A stretch of DNA of 64,000 bases from Parelaphostrongylus tenuis (Eukaryota; Nematoda; Chromadorea; Rhabditida; Metastrongylidae). Below the pieces are notes generated by a model that had not been told where the DNA came from, searched no databases, and worked only from the letters and a program-made list of their open reading frames with translations. The DNA lies in NCBI GenBank assembly GCA_019055375.1, contig JAHQIW010000162.1, positions 62,001 to 126,000 of the forward strand. Direction: 5' to 3'. The position numbers and the translations under genes are program-made. Every line of letters starts with the position of its first letter. Position 1 is the first letter of the stretch. Below, one piece after another: positions 42,011 through 54,564 of this stretch.

Positions 42011-44960
42011 GTAAAATAAAAATATATATGGAAATTATTGGAGTCGATTTTTATTTCTCAGAGAAAAGATGTGAAATTTTAAACTTGAATTTTTGAGAGA
42101 AAAAGCGTTGAGTCAATGGTTATGGAAGATGTTTGAAAAATAGACGAAAAATTCAAAAATTTTGTGAACTTGAAAATTAGCTGCAGAGGCTTCATGAGTC
42201 TGTTTTAAATCTGGGAAACGTGCGCGTCTCGAAAACATCAAACACACATCATAACATTTTCATTTGCTTATCTTACTGTTACTGTGCATGTATTTCAAAA
42301 CTCGTGTCACTGCATATTACCTTTAGCAGCCGTTACCATGTAGTTGTGCAAAAGAAACTAAAGGCCGTGAAACTCTAAATTTCAGCAGATAACACAATAT
42401 AGTCTGATAGAATAGTTTAAGCCTTTCAAGAAGCCTGGTGTGGCATATCAAAAGGCATACGAACCTTTCGACTCTCTCTCATATCCCTTCAGTACTGCAT
42501 ACCCTATGGGTAATACTTATGCTCTTATGGAATCAAATAATCCTTTCACTTGATGCAGAGTGATACTTCTTTGGCACCGATTCCTATTAGTAGCAGTGGT
42601 CACCCACAGGGGATGTGGTACTGATAAAGCTTGCCAGAATACAGAAAATTACGACCACTCGAGATGATATACCAGTCCTCTTGAAAGGCCTACAATATCC
42701 TCCCAGACTATACTGAATTCTTGAGCGAGGATTCGAAATAGTCGATTGAAATGTATCACTAAACTACAATCTTGAAGTTACCGAGTGAATAGTATGACTA
42801 CCATGACGATGAAGTTTTGTGGTGCTTTCCACCAAGAATTGTCTTGTATCTGAGTGCATAATGTACCCATACCCACATGTATATTTATATTTGTGCGTCC
42901 CACTTAATTGTCTACGTTCACCTGTCAGTCTGCCCTTCAAAAATCGTTTATAAGTCTAGATGATGCATTGGTTAGTCTGCCATTGAGCAGACTATTACAC
43001 CTTTCAACCTTGTAGCGACAGTCTTAGGTGCCGACAATGAGAAGGTGTTTGAAAAAACTGTCTACCATGAAGAGTAATCGATGGCCTACGGTGTGCCAGT
43101 CAGGACAAAAAAACATATTATCTATAGATTTTTCCTCTCAAAATCTTCTTCAGATATGAGGGTGCAATAATTTGAACCAATGAGTGGCAACTGGATTTTT
43201 TTTAGCTTCAAAGTCTTTGACGTGTTGCGGCATCTTCAAAAATCAGCAAAGAGAACATGCCTCACAATACAGCAGACGGTCATTACTTTAGTAAAACCTA
43301 TCTACAAAAATTTTTTGAAAAATTTGCAAAAATTGCGAGCCTATTTACTTTTATGTTTTTGCTCTTGTGCTAAATTCTCAATGATTGGATTGTACAGTTG
43401 AAGACACAAAGTAATTATCTTTATCAAATTATTGTAGTGATTATTACGAAATTCAGTACGTGTCAAGAGGAATTTAGCGGTAAGATATCATATGAATAAA
43501 ACCTTCTAACAAATGGTTAGAGTACAATTCCGAACAGAATGCGAGGGGCTCGGTGGTTCTGATTCATGAGACTACAACTTACTAGCAGTGTCCATAGCCT
43601 TGCCTCCTTTGTGATGAAACGTTATCATTCGATGAATCCCTAAACCACCTAACTACCCACGGTCTCTAGAGCACGAGCTATTATTCTTGAAAAAAAGCAT
43701 GTACGGGTTGGTAATTATTCTTTAAATCGACGGGAGACGTTTTGACGACTTCCCTTATCAAGCTTAGACGTACAACGACTTTATCCCTCTCTTAAATTAT
43801 AAATATCTTAAACCTACTTGTGTTAATGATCTTGTTTCTACCGGTGCTTCAACATCTGAGCTTATATCAATATCACTTGCCCAGGTGAGTGAACATAAAG
43901 CAATCTTAAAACTTTGATATAACCAGCATCTAGAAAAGGTATGAATCCTGGTGTCTCAGGACTCCTGGTGGAATAGGCAGTGTTCGAGAAGCAATCTCGT
44001 TGATACGTTGTTGAACTCAAGTTTGGTGAGCTACACTGATGTCCTGTGCGACAGAAAGTCTGGTTTTTTCAACGATTTTCCCATCGGAAAACGTCGTAGA
44101 TGAAGGCGGTCAATGTGCGAAGTAGCAAGACTATCCCTGTTCATGCAATTTGTTCTTCACTGGAATGCCATAGTCGGCCTACCTGAAGCTTTATTTATGT
44201 TGTTACAATCGTGATCAACAAATTTGATCGTGATCAACTATTGGCCTTTGTAGATCAAAAAGTGATGCTTTTTTTGAAACACTTTTGATGTCAATATGAC
44301 GGCAAGCTTGGGTGAAAACGTTTGACTTGCTCTCAACTTGGAGACTTTACTGCGAGCATTACTTTCACGGTACATCATAGCTCGACAAAAGCAGACTCCA
44401 GCCGCAATGAGGCCACTGATTGTTAGGAGATATATTGATTGTAGACAAAATTGGCATTTCACAGATTTTTCCTCGAAAGCCAATCAGGCGGTTGTCATTA
44501 TACAGATTATTTAATGAGCTAACGTTTTGCCACTTTCTCCTTCTCCAGGATGTGAAAAGATCATCAAACCTAAATCTCAGTTGCATCAGGCACTAAACAA
44601 ATTTTCATCACACCCAAGCGTTTTTTTCAAATATGACAGAATGTTATCCGAAACGATTTTCTTTCTAGTACTAAACGTAGCCGAGCTAAGGCGCTATATA
44701 AGAGCTCATTATTATTGAAGTGCTAGGGAAGCGGATCGAACCAGAGCCTTGCCTGCCAATCTGCTTCCTGTTACACGGTATCATTGATAGCTGATCATCT
44801 CACGACCTCAATCATTACATACGTCATAAAACTCATCGATATATCGAAAGAGTTTCAACTGAATTTCACCTACAGGGGAAATCCGCACCTCAAAATCGCA
44901 CCCGATGATCTTATCTTCTATAACATGTGACTACGTCAAATCCTAATAAACTCAAAAGCC
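42011..44960. other. Unassigned AT-rich DNA
   Basis: Near 42.45-42.65 kb a few residues (YQKAYEPFDSL, HRGCGTDKACQ) vaguely recall RT motifs, but not enough to call. A GTGAGT donor-like site follows an open stretch at 43,882. Confidence 0.35.
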
Positions 44961-45070
44961 GGTAGAAAAAATTTGATCCATGGCATCGACTGTTTTTGAA
45001 ACCTCGCAATAAACATCAAATATGAATTTTTAAGAATGTTTAGAAGCCTTACCCGAGGATGCTACGCCAG

Positions 45071-45119
45071 GGTCACACACCGGTGTTTCGGACGTCTCGC
45101 CCTCCTCATCACCGACCCA
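45071..45119 (-). ncRNA. Inactive hammerhead ribozyme (family A)
   Basis: Same layout as A1, but the core reads GTGATGA (C3 lost) and position 17 is G instead of A/C/U. Stem I and stem III still pair. Confidence 0.7.
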
Positions 45120-45242
45120 CGCCCCACATGAAGCCCTGCAGATCCATCGACTGAGAAGAGATGATGGCACAGTGTTATTGTGCACTGTGCCGTCACCACA
45201 TACGCCTCCCTCTTCTACAATGAGGGGCATAGTGTGGGGCGT

Positions 45243-45291
45243 GGGCTACTGACGAGGTGGGCGAGACCTCCGAAACACGCGTGTGTAACCC
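45243..45291 (+). ncRNA. Probably inactive hammerhead ribozyme (family A)
   Basis: CTGACGA and GAAA are intact and stem III is ACACGCGTGT. Stem II has a T/T mismatch, stem I one mismatch, and position 17 is G in the conserved register. Confidence 0.65.
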
Positions 45292-45349
45292 CGGCGTACC
45301 AACCTCCGGTAAGGCTTCGAACATTCTTAGAATTCAAACTCAAAAGCTT

Positions 45350-45840
45350 TAACGTATCCACATGTCACTCTCATGAGGATGTATAGAACATCACCCGACA
45401 GTCCGATAAATGATTAAGTGCCTAACATTTGGATCAAACTAAAAAAACCACTTACCTATGTGGTTTTTTCGTCCGAAGTGAAAGTCATTTGATTGGCTTG
45501 AAGAACTTGAGAAAAAGCACAGAGCTTCGCAAAGTATCGATTTTTTTTCTCAGTTAAATTTCATATGAGTATGTCAATTTGCTCAGAAATGAATAATTCA
45601 AATATTCGACTTGTTTAGTGTGGACAGGAGTGACTAACTCCTGGCGCATGCAGTAATATCAGCATTCACACGCCGAGATATAGACCTGTCCTATTTTTGA
45701 GCGCTATGTGGTCATTATTGGAATTACGTCACAAAAGCACAATATTTGTTGATCCCTCTTCATTCTTCTATAAAAATAATTGGTCAACAAGGAGTAGCAT
45801 CTTACTGAGATTGTTAACCGCCACGTTTAGTGGACTATAA
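45350..45840. other. Unassigned AT-rich DNA
   Basis: No recognised feature. Confidence 0.4.
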
Positions 45841-45844
45841 CATC

Positions 45845-46030
45845 GTTGAACTGGGGCGCAAGGAGGATGCGCATTGATGATATATTCCTGTCGAATCTTC
45901 AATTTGCAGATTACCGCGTGATTCTCTTGAGAAGTACCAGTGAGTCACAGCTAATGCTCAATGAGCTCACCAAGGCGAGAAAAGCTATGGACGGCTTGTG
46001 GACAGGACAGAGTCAGTATGTGTAGAACTC
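45845..46030 (+). pseudogene. RTE-B reverse transcriptase fragment around motif C
   Basis: SLNWGARRMRIDDIFLSNLQ continues FADYRVILLRSTSESQLMLN and ELTKARKAMDG. It matches the motif C region of RTE-B; FADD has become FADY, losing a catalytic aspartate. No flanking RT motifs were found. Confidence 0.75.
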
Positions 46031-46034
46031 ACGT

Positions 46035-47180
46035 TGCAGAGACGAATCAATCAATAGGAGTGATTCTGTATTACAGCAACCACCCCGTATGTAATTCTTG
46101 ACCTTCAGTCGAGGTGAAAAAATGTGAGGTAAAAATTATTATTACGAAGAATAGCAATTTGTCATGCTAGTCTGCCATTTTCGCCAGCAGAGAGATGATA
46201 AAATTGGTTTCCCCTCAGCCTATAAATGAATCAAGAAACATGTGAGGATTCGAGAGCATTTGAAATCAATAAGCCATGTTCATTTCATACGTTAACGTAT
46301 GATTTAAGACTTTAGCATCTCTCAATCACTTGCGCAGTGCACTATCCATCGTGAATCTGATTTCTGATCCCAAAATTCTTTATCATTCCACTTAGGAATT
46401 ATCCGAATGTTTAATAGGGTTTATATCTATATTTGTAGCATTGATTCGCCGCCATTCCTACGAAAATGTTCAGATTTGATATATGAGTATTGCTGTAAGG
46501 AACGTATTATCAAGCTAATAAAAACTCAGATTCTCTGCCGTTCGGAAAACCAGAAAGAATACCTAAAAAAGAGTCAGAAGTTAGAGATTTATACGGCAAA
46601 GCCACTCCAATACTAGCGGAAGACCACGAACCAGGTGATATTGTATGTAACCTTTCAAACAGACTTCTTTGGTTTGATTGTGTCCAGCATGAACATATAA
46701 CAAGCTCAGCAAATTTAGAAATCAGCATGTTTCGAAGGCTTTTTCGATCGAGCAGTGTATTCTCCTTCAATAAAAATTCAAAATATTCCTTTTCAAAAAT
46801 GTTCAACAGTAACGTGGCTTGTGTTCATTGTTCAATTTGAATAATTTTCCTATCAACAGAAGAACCTTTATTTCTCTTTATCTTGATATGCCCTACAACA
46901 AAAGGATTCCAAAACACTCAATAGTGTATTAAGAATTGATTTATACTTGACATCAATAGAGCGAATTTTGATTTTAAGCAGCTCGCCTAAGGTCATCTCG
47001 TTAAGTATTGTTGTAGCTCCGTAAAAATCAACATTAACACAAAGACTAAGCAAACTTCTTTAGTCACCCTATTCTAAAATTCTTACAGGTAACAGAATTT
47101 AGCTATATTGTCAGCATTGGTAAACTGATTCTGAATATGATCGGCATGCTGTTCCGAATCAAAAACACGGAAATAGATCT
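46035..47180. other. Unassigned AT-rich DNA
   Basis: ORFs on both strands at 46.4-46.8 kb lack recognisable motifs. Confidence 0.35.
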
Positions 47181-47184
47181 TATC

Positions 47185-47395
47185 ATTATTTGAGCCAACA
47201 TGTCATGTGGTCTGGTTATGGGCTCATGTAAAGCCCGATACACGTGTTTCAACCTTACAGTCTCATCAGTCGGGCAGAATCCGTCATCCCTCAATCTTTT
47301 TTAGCCAATCCTCTCGGGAGTCCTACTCTCCCTTTAGAGAGATAGCGAAGACAAACGATTCAAGTGTATAATATGAACTAAAGATATAATAAGAC
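47185..47395 (-). mobile_element. Hammerhead family B unit with intact ribozyme
   Basis: Contains the leader (GAGCCAACATGTCATGTGGT), the ribozyme, then AGCCAATCCTCTCGGGAGTC and the AGCGAAGACAAACGATT block. This single partial unit is the best-preserved family B copy. Confidence 0.7.
47233..47275 (-). ncRNA. Hammerhead ribozyme (type I, family B), apparently intact
   Basis: Minus-strand order: stem I GCCCGA, CTGATGA (47,269-47,263), stem II GACT/GGTT (two wobbles) with loop GTAA, GAAA, self-complementary stem III ACACGTGT, A17, stem I TCGGGC. Stem I is perfect over 6 bp. Predicted cleavage between 47,239 and 47,238. The sequence outside the core differs from family A. Confidence 0.88.
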
Positions 47396-47399
47396 AGAA

Positions 47400-48165
47400 A
47401 TACTCTTCTCTTTTACGAAAAGGTGTTCACATTTATTTTCGACTTCTTTCAAAAGTCTCGTCAAAGACGAGTTAAGCAAATGTCCATATTTTCATTTGTT
47501 CACAACTGAACGCTTACCATTGTTTCTATATAGAACTTTGCACTAATCACTGCCTTACGGTAGGCCTTCTTGTCGGTTTCCAAAGCAGCAGTTTGAAAGA
47601 GAAGTATGATACTAATTTCGTCTACAAAGTCATTTCTTTGATCACCATGAAGTGAAGGGAAAGTTGGAAAGGCATCAAAGAATCGTATTCTATCAGGCTA
47701 CGAGAACGTTCGCGTTTCCTAACTATTGAGCAAATACAATAACTAATGAAAAACGATGTGAACACGTTTTGGGTATCAAAGCATTGTAGAGCACTGTAAG
47801 ACTGCACTTTTTTGGCTCTTGAACTGCACTTAGTGTTCGGAAATATTGCTTGACGTTCAGATTAATCAAAGCGATTGTTTGTGATAATTCACTTTTGTCT
47901 TCGATACCTTAGTTGTAGAATATTCTAATACTTTGCGTTGTGTTACGTGTGTTTTCGCTCTTAAACTTATCAACTTTTCGTAGTCATATATGTCAGTGAT
48001 AGCAGATTTGCCCACAGCTTTTTATTAAGACGTGGACAGCCTTTTTTCAAGAATTTATTATTTTGTTGCAAAAAATCTCGCATTGTAGTACTTAAGAAGC
48101 AGCTGGGCACATCATCAATAGTTCGCATGCTCCACGTGTAATGAAAGTTGGTTCCGTCAGCCACT
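47400..48165. other. Unassigned AT-rich DNA
   Basis: No recognised feature. Confidence 0.35.
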
Positions 48166-48171
48166 TCTCGA

Positions 48172-48684
48172 TTATCGCACCGAAAACGGTCCCGAAGAAA
48201 TCACAGAATATATATGGATATGTCCATGATTTTGGTGAGAATTCCTTACAAGTGTCCTGGAAGCGTCACGTATGAGTTTCATAAACAAAGGAGAAACCGT
48301 TAAACGTAGTGAGATAGCGTTGATCATTTGGTGATGACTTAGTTTTCTACTGCTGATACTGCCTTTCAAAATTCTATAAAAAGACTGGAAAGTTGATGGA
48401 TTTGATATCCTCTCTAATCTCTTGAGCGGGAACAGCTTTCTGTTTGGAGAATATGCAATCAACTGTACGACAACATCGAAATAAAAGTTTCTGTAAATAA
48501 TGGCTGATATTTTGGGATGGGCTTTGAGTACGTCACCATGTTTGAAAAGACTACTGCTATGGGCGACAATTGCTTGAGGAACGAATGGAACTCCACTTGG
48601 ATCTCGTACTACCATAAAGGCAGAGTCAAGTAAGTAAAAAGATGCTATTCTTGTACTTATTTGTTGTAGCGCAAACACGTGCAA
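48172..48684 (-). pseudogene. Open frame of 170 codons, possible BEL/Pao reverse transcriptase relic
   Basis: The longest open frame outside the RTE elements. Residues RDPSGVPFVPQAIVAHSSSL followed by AHPKISAIIYRNFYFDVVVQ resemble the RVPFG-SPF--A--I-HHL ... YVDN pattern of BEL/Pao RT palm, with the expected YVDD-like box as YFDV. The similarity is from memory and weak. It could be a chance ORF. Confidence 0.3.
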
Positions 48685-48689
48685 CCTAC

Positions 48690-49200
48690 AGAGTTAACGC
48701 GGGAGGAAGAGTCTCATACTAATTCCTTGATCATCACTCACTTCCTTCTCATCACCATCTATTGAATTGACTTCTTGATTATACATCTTCTTAATTGGTT
48801 TTTGATTATTTATCTTTCACAGATACCATTCCTACATTTTTGCTATTAATTTATAATACTCATGGCAAATTTTTGAATACCGCTATAGCATGGTTGACCA
48901 ACAAGTTGCTGGAGGAGTCACTGAGGACTGACTGTTCTTCCACGAAAAAAGTGTTGCACGTGTCGCACGCTTTATAGAAAATCCAGATGCCTGGAAAACG
49001 TAAAGATGCACTCAGAAGATTGAACGCAGCAGCGCATCGGTGTAATATGATTTTGCAACTCGAGTTATTGCCCCTCTCCCACTCACTAAATTGTATTCTT
49101 TGTCAATTGCTGATTTTTTTCAGGTACCATTACTTCCTGCTCTTCGCTATTTCTCCACAAAAGCGTTGGAGCCTGCTAACCTATTTTAAGCCTTTTTAAC
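48690..49200. other. Unassigned DNA with some exon-like splice signals
   Basis: TTTTTTCAG near 49,124 and a possible acceptor at 48,831 flank short open stretches, without a coherent multi-exon model. Confidence 0.25.
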
Positions 49201-49204
49201 GTTT

Positions 49205-49300
49205 GTTATGACACTTCCAGCGCTAGACATCTGTTTCGGTCTTCTAGCATTGTCAGTGTCAGGGTGGCTTTCGTTTCAGCCAATACCTTGTTGAATGTAT
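49205..49300 (-). repeat. Hammerhead family B relic
   Basis: Decayed ribozyme: CTGACAA in place of CTGANGA, with GAAA and the AGCCAAT flank still visible at about 49,220-49,290. Inactive. Confidence 0.4.
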
Positions 49301-49431
49301 ACCCCTTACTTATACAATAATCGACTGTGAAATGCTCCGGTATAAAATTTTACATACTAATGGCATTTTTCATAAGTTTTGGTCGCTAGAGAGATAAACA
49401 ACAATTTCGTCAAGGAGAAGTAAAAAAAATT

Positions 49432-49900
49432 GTTTAACGACACTATTCAAAGTATGCGCCATGAGCCTGAACACTTTTCTGAGATCTGTCGGGCAAGAAA
49501 TCATTACCGCGCTCATAAAACTCGCGCACCTTGGATTCAGTGGACTATGTCAACCTTCGAGACAAATGACTGATGTGTCGGAACTTGTTCTTGTTCACGA
49601 AATATGAGCGACTGAATGAGCTGAAATTCGGGCGGCCACAAGTCAGGACTCCACGGCGGATGATCCAGCAACTTTCAGCCCAGTTTGATTCTCTCAATAA
49701 ACTTTGCCTGGCCGTCCAAAGCGCAGATGGTCCTTCAAATTGGTGTCACCGGCGCAAAACTTAACAAACATCAGAAACATTGTTCGCTTGGACACAAGTT
49801 TTTGAGCTCGGTTGATATTCTCAAAACGTTTGTGCATACGTCCCAATTGCTACTCATAGAGCAGAAAATTGCAACAAACGCTTAGTTGAGTGGCCAAAGT
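49432..49900 (-). pseudogene. Mariner transposase C-terminal half
   Basis: Minus strand reads KLLDHPPWSPDLWPPEFQLI, then FYERGNDFLPDRSQKSVQAH and GAYFE. This fits the mariner HPPYSPDL block and C-terminus, with frameshifts. Confidence 0.75.
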
Positions 49901-49954
49901 GCTGCAAGTATAGATAAATTTCATATCATGAGGAAGCTCAGAGAATTCTACATA

Positions 49955-50050
49955 AGAAGGCTATTGTTTGCTGCCTGAGAGATAGCAGAAATTGTGTTTA
50001 GGCCAATGGCGCATACTTTGAGTAATGTTGTTGAGCAATTTTGATCTTCT
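49955..50050 (+). pseudogene. Mariner transposase C-terminus, opposite strand
   Basis: AGCAGAAATTGTGTTTAGG and the following bases parallel the C-terminal end at 31.0 kb, including the TTGCTGAG-like stop region. Inverted relative to the fragment at 49.4-49.9 kb. Confidence 0.55.
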
Positions 50051-50054
50051 GCTT

Positions 50055-52500
50055 GAGAAATGTAGTGCATATTGCTCTAGTGCCAAGCTTACGAGAAGAC
50101 GTAAGACTTTGTTCTGGGAGTGTAAACTATTCTCATTCAACGTACTCGATGCAAAGGATCTTGTGCGAGATACATGTGGAATTGCGTAGCACATCATTAT
50201 ATCGGAAATATGCCCTAAGTACTATCGGGAGATCGCTTAGCACGCGATCATGTTTCATGACGTGTATTCAAGATTCCCCATAAGACGTGATGTTAGTCAC
50301 TATACAGATGCGTTTCCTACAAGGAGTGGAGTTCGCGACTGCTGATTAGCTACATATTGGACTGATTTTCGAAACTAAGCACCAACACCTAATCGCAGGG
50401 CTGCTCCATATGCATGATCATTTTCCCGCATAGATGTGAAGAGATGCATAGTGACTGCCAGTTTTCACTCAGCGAATAAAAGGCTTAGCAGGTTTCTATA
50501 GATACTCCACGCTTTTCAGGGAGGCAATCATAAGCTGGTTATGAGTTTGCCTAAATCCTACAGAACTCTGTAAGACAACCCTTAGAGGCATTATGGAGTT
50601 TCTAGCGAAAACCGTTATAGGAAGCTCATAATCATCACTGGAATTCTTCAACCGTCTTCATTTATTTGGCGTTCCCGTTCCGATTCTGTTTTTTACAGGC
50701 TCATCAATCACTCAATAAACCAATCTATACATTTTTGTGATAAAGTTTTACCTCCAAAGAAGACCTTTTTATCAAGCTGTGGCGACAAAGAAACTTGAGT
50801 TTCACACTCGGCATATTTTCCACAGAGCAGGGATTTCTCCACACATTTAGTGTCCTTCAAAAACATTGATCTCGAGATTTTTAGAAAAGCCTTTTTATGT
50901 GCTTTTGCAGCCAAAGGTAGGTTGCTTTTTGCTTTTGGAGTTCATTATCGCGCTTTTCTCATAACGCGGTGTGCGCAGCTATTTCAATTCCTCCCGAAAG
51001 TTCGCGATTTATGTGACTCATTTGAGAATTTGTCTTTCGCTTCGTAAACATATTTTTTAGCGGTGCTGAATGAGAATTGCAGAAAAGACTTTGTTTCTCG
51101 TCGTTCCAAAGACAAGAGTTTTTAATTTTATTATTGCCAAATGAAGCAGCTATAACCCTCAATCAAAGTCCATGCACGAAAAGCATTGGACCATGCAGAA
51201 CAAATCTTGGAGTACCAGAATCATGTGTCTTTACCAGAAGTTACATGAAAACAATAAAAAAACCCTAACTTCAATAGCAAAAATCGCACGCCTCATATGA
51301 ATCGCGCTGTGAGGATCAATCAACCGCGCTATCGATAACACGTCGCTCATACATCCTAGCCAACCAGAAATGCATGTCGAATACGAAGCCCTATTCTGTT
51401 GACTCCTACTACGCATCAAAGAAAGTTTAAGAAGACAAAGTGTTTCATTGAAATCGTCGAGATTCTAGATATTGAATAGAACTGAAATTGTGGGATTAAG
51501 CAACACAATTTTGTTGTTGTTATACAGTACATTAGGAAAATTTTTGAGAAGAAAAATGAGTCTTTAAAAATTCTCAGTTTGAGCTGTCGAGTAATTACTA
51601 GAACTCTAATAACAGCAGAAACGGCGTGATTGTCAAAAGACTGAAAATGGTGGGAGATAACAAAAATGATTTCTAGTGAATTTTCGTAGTATGGTTTATA
51701 CCCTGATATGTTAACTGCAAGACAATAGCGAAAATGAAGAGGACACGAAGTAAGAAAACCATTTTTGGACTAGCAATATACTCCACTTCTCTTGCCATTT
51801 TTAAGTTATTGTCTTATCAAAAGCAAACATTTACTGGCTGTTTAGGACAATTTTTCTTAGTGAGGTAACACTGCCTCCATCATATCACTGAACACTCTAA
51901 TGCGAACTCAAATCTTTTGTGCTTCACCTTGCGTTTATGAAAGCTGTTTTTTCTTCTGTGAAAGTCGTTCCAAGGAAAATGTTTATAAAAATTCGTGTAA
52001 GGCAGGGAAACACTTTGTTGCTGACGATTATAGGCTTAATTTTATTATAAATCATGTGTGAAGAAATCACAGTACTGTGTTCGCCCCGAATGCAAGTGAA
52101 ACAGTCTCAACTCCCGCTTCGGGTTGAAAGTTTCACAATCATTCAGCCTCCTGGATATATAATTATAACAGCATTAGTGAATCTTGAACACCTATCTTGA
52201 TTAGCTGACGCGAGGTTAGTAGCAGTAATTCTAGTTGCAGTGACAGTAGGAGCACTTCTATGACTAACGTTTCAAAAAGCGCGCCTTTTTCAGTGCCTAC
52301 ACGATACAGCTTTCTTGATTACATGATTGTAACACTATAGCATACTCATCTTAGCATTGCTACAAGAGCGTAAAGTAAGAAATACCTGTAGATCATACGA
52401 ATTCTTTCTTTGATTTCGACCACATGAAGTATAAGACCTTCAATCTGAATAGTCCAAATTAAAAGTGTTGTGCATTGTTTCTTTTCAACTAGAATTTTTT
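50055..52500. other. Unassigned AT-rich DNA
   Basis: 2.4 kb with only short ORFs; no motif or RNA gene recognised. Confidence 0.4.
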
Positions 52501-52509
52501 TGTAAAACA

Positions 52510-52840
52510 TGAAACCACTGCAAGTGACAGTCAAAATAAAAGAATTTAGACTGATTATCGATATCCAATGTCTGTCAACTATAGTGGGTTCACTGCCGAT
52601 AGCGGCTGCCCCGCCAGACCGTCGACGGTTGGCTGTTGGCAGACAACGCGTTGTAGCGTAAATAAGAGTGCTGTACAAAACGAGCGTCGGTAGTGCAACG
52701 GTTAGCATACGCTGCCGGAAAGAGTGAGATCCGGGTACAAATCCCGGCTGACGCAAGCGTTTTGGCAGAGCACTCCACATATTGGGTATACTATATCATC
52801 ATACCACTGCAAGAGGCAGTCAAAATAAAAAGAATTAGAA
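52510..52840 (+). mobile_element. SINE-2 copy, best preserved tRNA-like region, with tail repeated on both sides
   Basis: GTGGGTTCACTGCCGATAGC, GACCGTCGACGGTTGGCTGT, then A-box-like GTAGTGCAACGGTTAGC and B-box-like GGGTACAAATCCC. Tail motif CACTGCAAG..CAGTCAAAATAAAA occurs at about 52,514 and 52,805, on both sides of the body. Confidence 0.75.
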
Positions 52841-52844
52841 CATG

Positions 52845-53265
52845 AAACATTTGGGAGCTGTTTGAGTAAATACCAATCAGTTAAAAGTCTGTGAGTGAAA
52901 CATGCGCTCCTGTTTTTAACGACTGACAACACAACTGGAACGTTTCTGACTGCTTCATAATATTAATAGGAGACGTACCAAATGCTGTCGCTGTGAAGGA
53001 ATATCAAGTAGTCGCGTCAGTTCGCAGTTCTTTCTTATAGGAGCTGTTTCCATACCAGCCCTTCCGCCTGATCCCAACATCGTCAGTGAAAAAATGCCCT
53101 ACCCTGTGAAGTTTCAAATTGCGATAGCAAGCGTAAAAAAGGCGCAGTTGTGAAAACCGATATTATCACTGTCGATTTTAGCAGAGGTGGAGTCCACAAT
53201 CTACATGTGCTTCTTGCGACATGACGTCTTGCGTTCGAAAGAAAAGAATTTCAGACCAATGACGT
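52845..53265. other. Unassigned AT-rich DNA
   Basis: No recognised feature. Confidence 0.35.
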
Positions 53266-53269
53266 TGCT

Positions 53270-54560
53270 ATCGTTTATTTTTCTGTTCAGTGTACTTTAA
53301 AGCTCTCAGGAAAATTATCCTGCGAATAGCAAGAGCATTGGATGAGACACGACCAGTTCATCAAGCAGGATCTCCACAAGGATTTCGCTTTATGGATATA
53401 TTCAAACCGTAGCGAAGGTATAGAGGTCAGTCGGAAAAACTACTCGCCTTTAATGCTGACTATTCAGTGCCATAAAAAAGCGTTTGGTAGTCTTCAAACC
53501 AATATAGTGCTATCAACGTTCGTCAATCCATTTTTTATAAGAACTCTATTAGGCTGTCATAGGCATAGCACCACAAAATACAGCTTTTTCACTTATCTCT
53601 ATTCAGACTTATTGGAAAATTTGTTCAAGAAGACAATGTGATGAACTAAAGGGACTCACTGCCGCACTGCAATGGGCATTAAAATCGCTCAGTTTAGAAG
53701 AAAAGAGCATACACATCAATGAAGAATCCCCATCAAGTCTTCGCTTCGCGAATTACATATTCATTTCTTCAAAAAAAAATTAATAAAATAGAGACGATGC
53801 TCAAGGCAATTAAAGAAGCGAAAAAAAGATTGAACTGCTCATAAATCGCTAGAAAACCTAGTTTGTAAAAATTGACGGTGCAAAGGTAAACATGTCGAAA
53901 TTGAAGGTCTTCCAAGCACATAGGTCACCTCTTATGTGTATTTTGCACATGGAGAGTATCATGAAGAAAGAAACAAATATAGGCCGCTTTAGGGCCTCTC
54001 AAAAAAGCCATCAGCAAAATAGCGGATCCCAAAATGTGTGCTCACCTTTTTTACCAGCAATCTTCTCTGCGTCCTGCTATGCAGTAGACACGTGTACTGA
54101 TACGCCGACCGTGTCAAGACTACTGCGACTCACAGAGCGCTTGAATAATGTCTTCCAAAGTCTAACTGCTGCTAGGAACGTGTGCGTCGCTTTCGCAGCT
54201 GAGATGTTCGGATCCTATTCAAGCTTCGTGATCCAGATTATCCATGATAGCGAAGCAAACATGAGTTTAGTCATATAGTAGCAGTAAATGATATATTGAA
54301 GCAGATAGCTGTAGGGTGGACTCCATGGCGCAGTTATCGATGCTTCATTGATCATAGTATGACAATCGCACTAATCGGCATACTTGAATTGAACCAAGCT
54401 ACAGACCATGATTACAAGAAGAAGAAACGAATAGAGAATCTGCTGAATACCACACACTAGTTAGAACGGGCAGTTCAACTTTCATGTAAGTCAAGAACTG
54501 ACGAGTATGATGCGCAAGCGCAACGTTTTATAATGCACTTCACAACATATTGTCTGCTGT
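53270..54560 (+). pseudogene. RTE-B reverse transcriptase, long decayed copy
   Basis: FKALRKIILRIARALDETRP and VHQAGSPQGFRFMDI open the RT. ALQWALKSLSLEEK and SSLRFANYIF (motif C region, FADD lost) lie near 53.66-53.76 kb. The frame at 53,892-54,278 holds ASCYAVDTCTDTPTVSRLLR, matching the YAAETW C-terminal region. Motifs come in the right order over 1.3 kb with many breaks. Adjacent sequence to 54,560 still recalls the C-terminus (VGWTPWRSYR). Confidence 0.75.
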
Positions 54561-54564
54561 GTAT

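Larger units (their letters stand above)
44985..45345. mobile_element. Decayed family A retrozyme units in inverted orientation
   Basis: From GACTGTTTTTGAAACC the left part follows the 25-kb unit in minus orientation. After AGCCCTGCA the sequence turns into a plus-oriented unit (CATCGACTGAGA, the hairpin GTGCACTGTGCCGTCACCAC, then the ribozyme). The outer ends, AAGAATGTTTAGAAGCCTTA and its near complement, pair. So two units are joined tail to tail, unlike the tandem copy. Confidence 0.75.

Noticed and set aside
42430..42700. Reverse transcriptase relic
   Set aside because: Only a few residues resemble motifs A and B; order and frame are not convincing.
44700..44775. tRNA-like sequence with B box GGTTCGATCC on the minus strand
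   Set aside because: No matching A box or acceptor stem; it may be a SINE scrap but cannot be supported.
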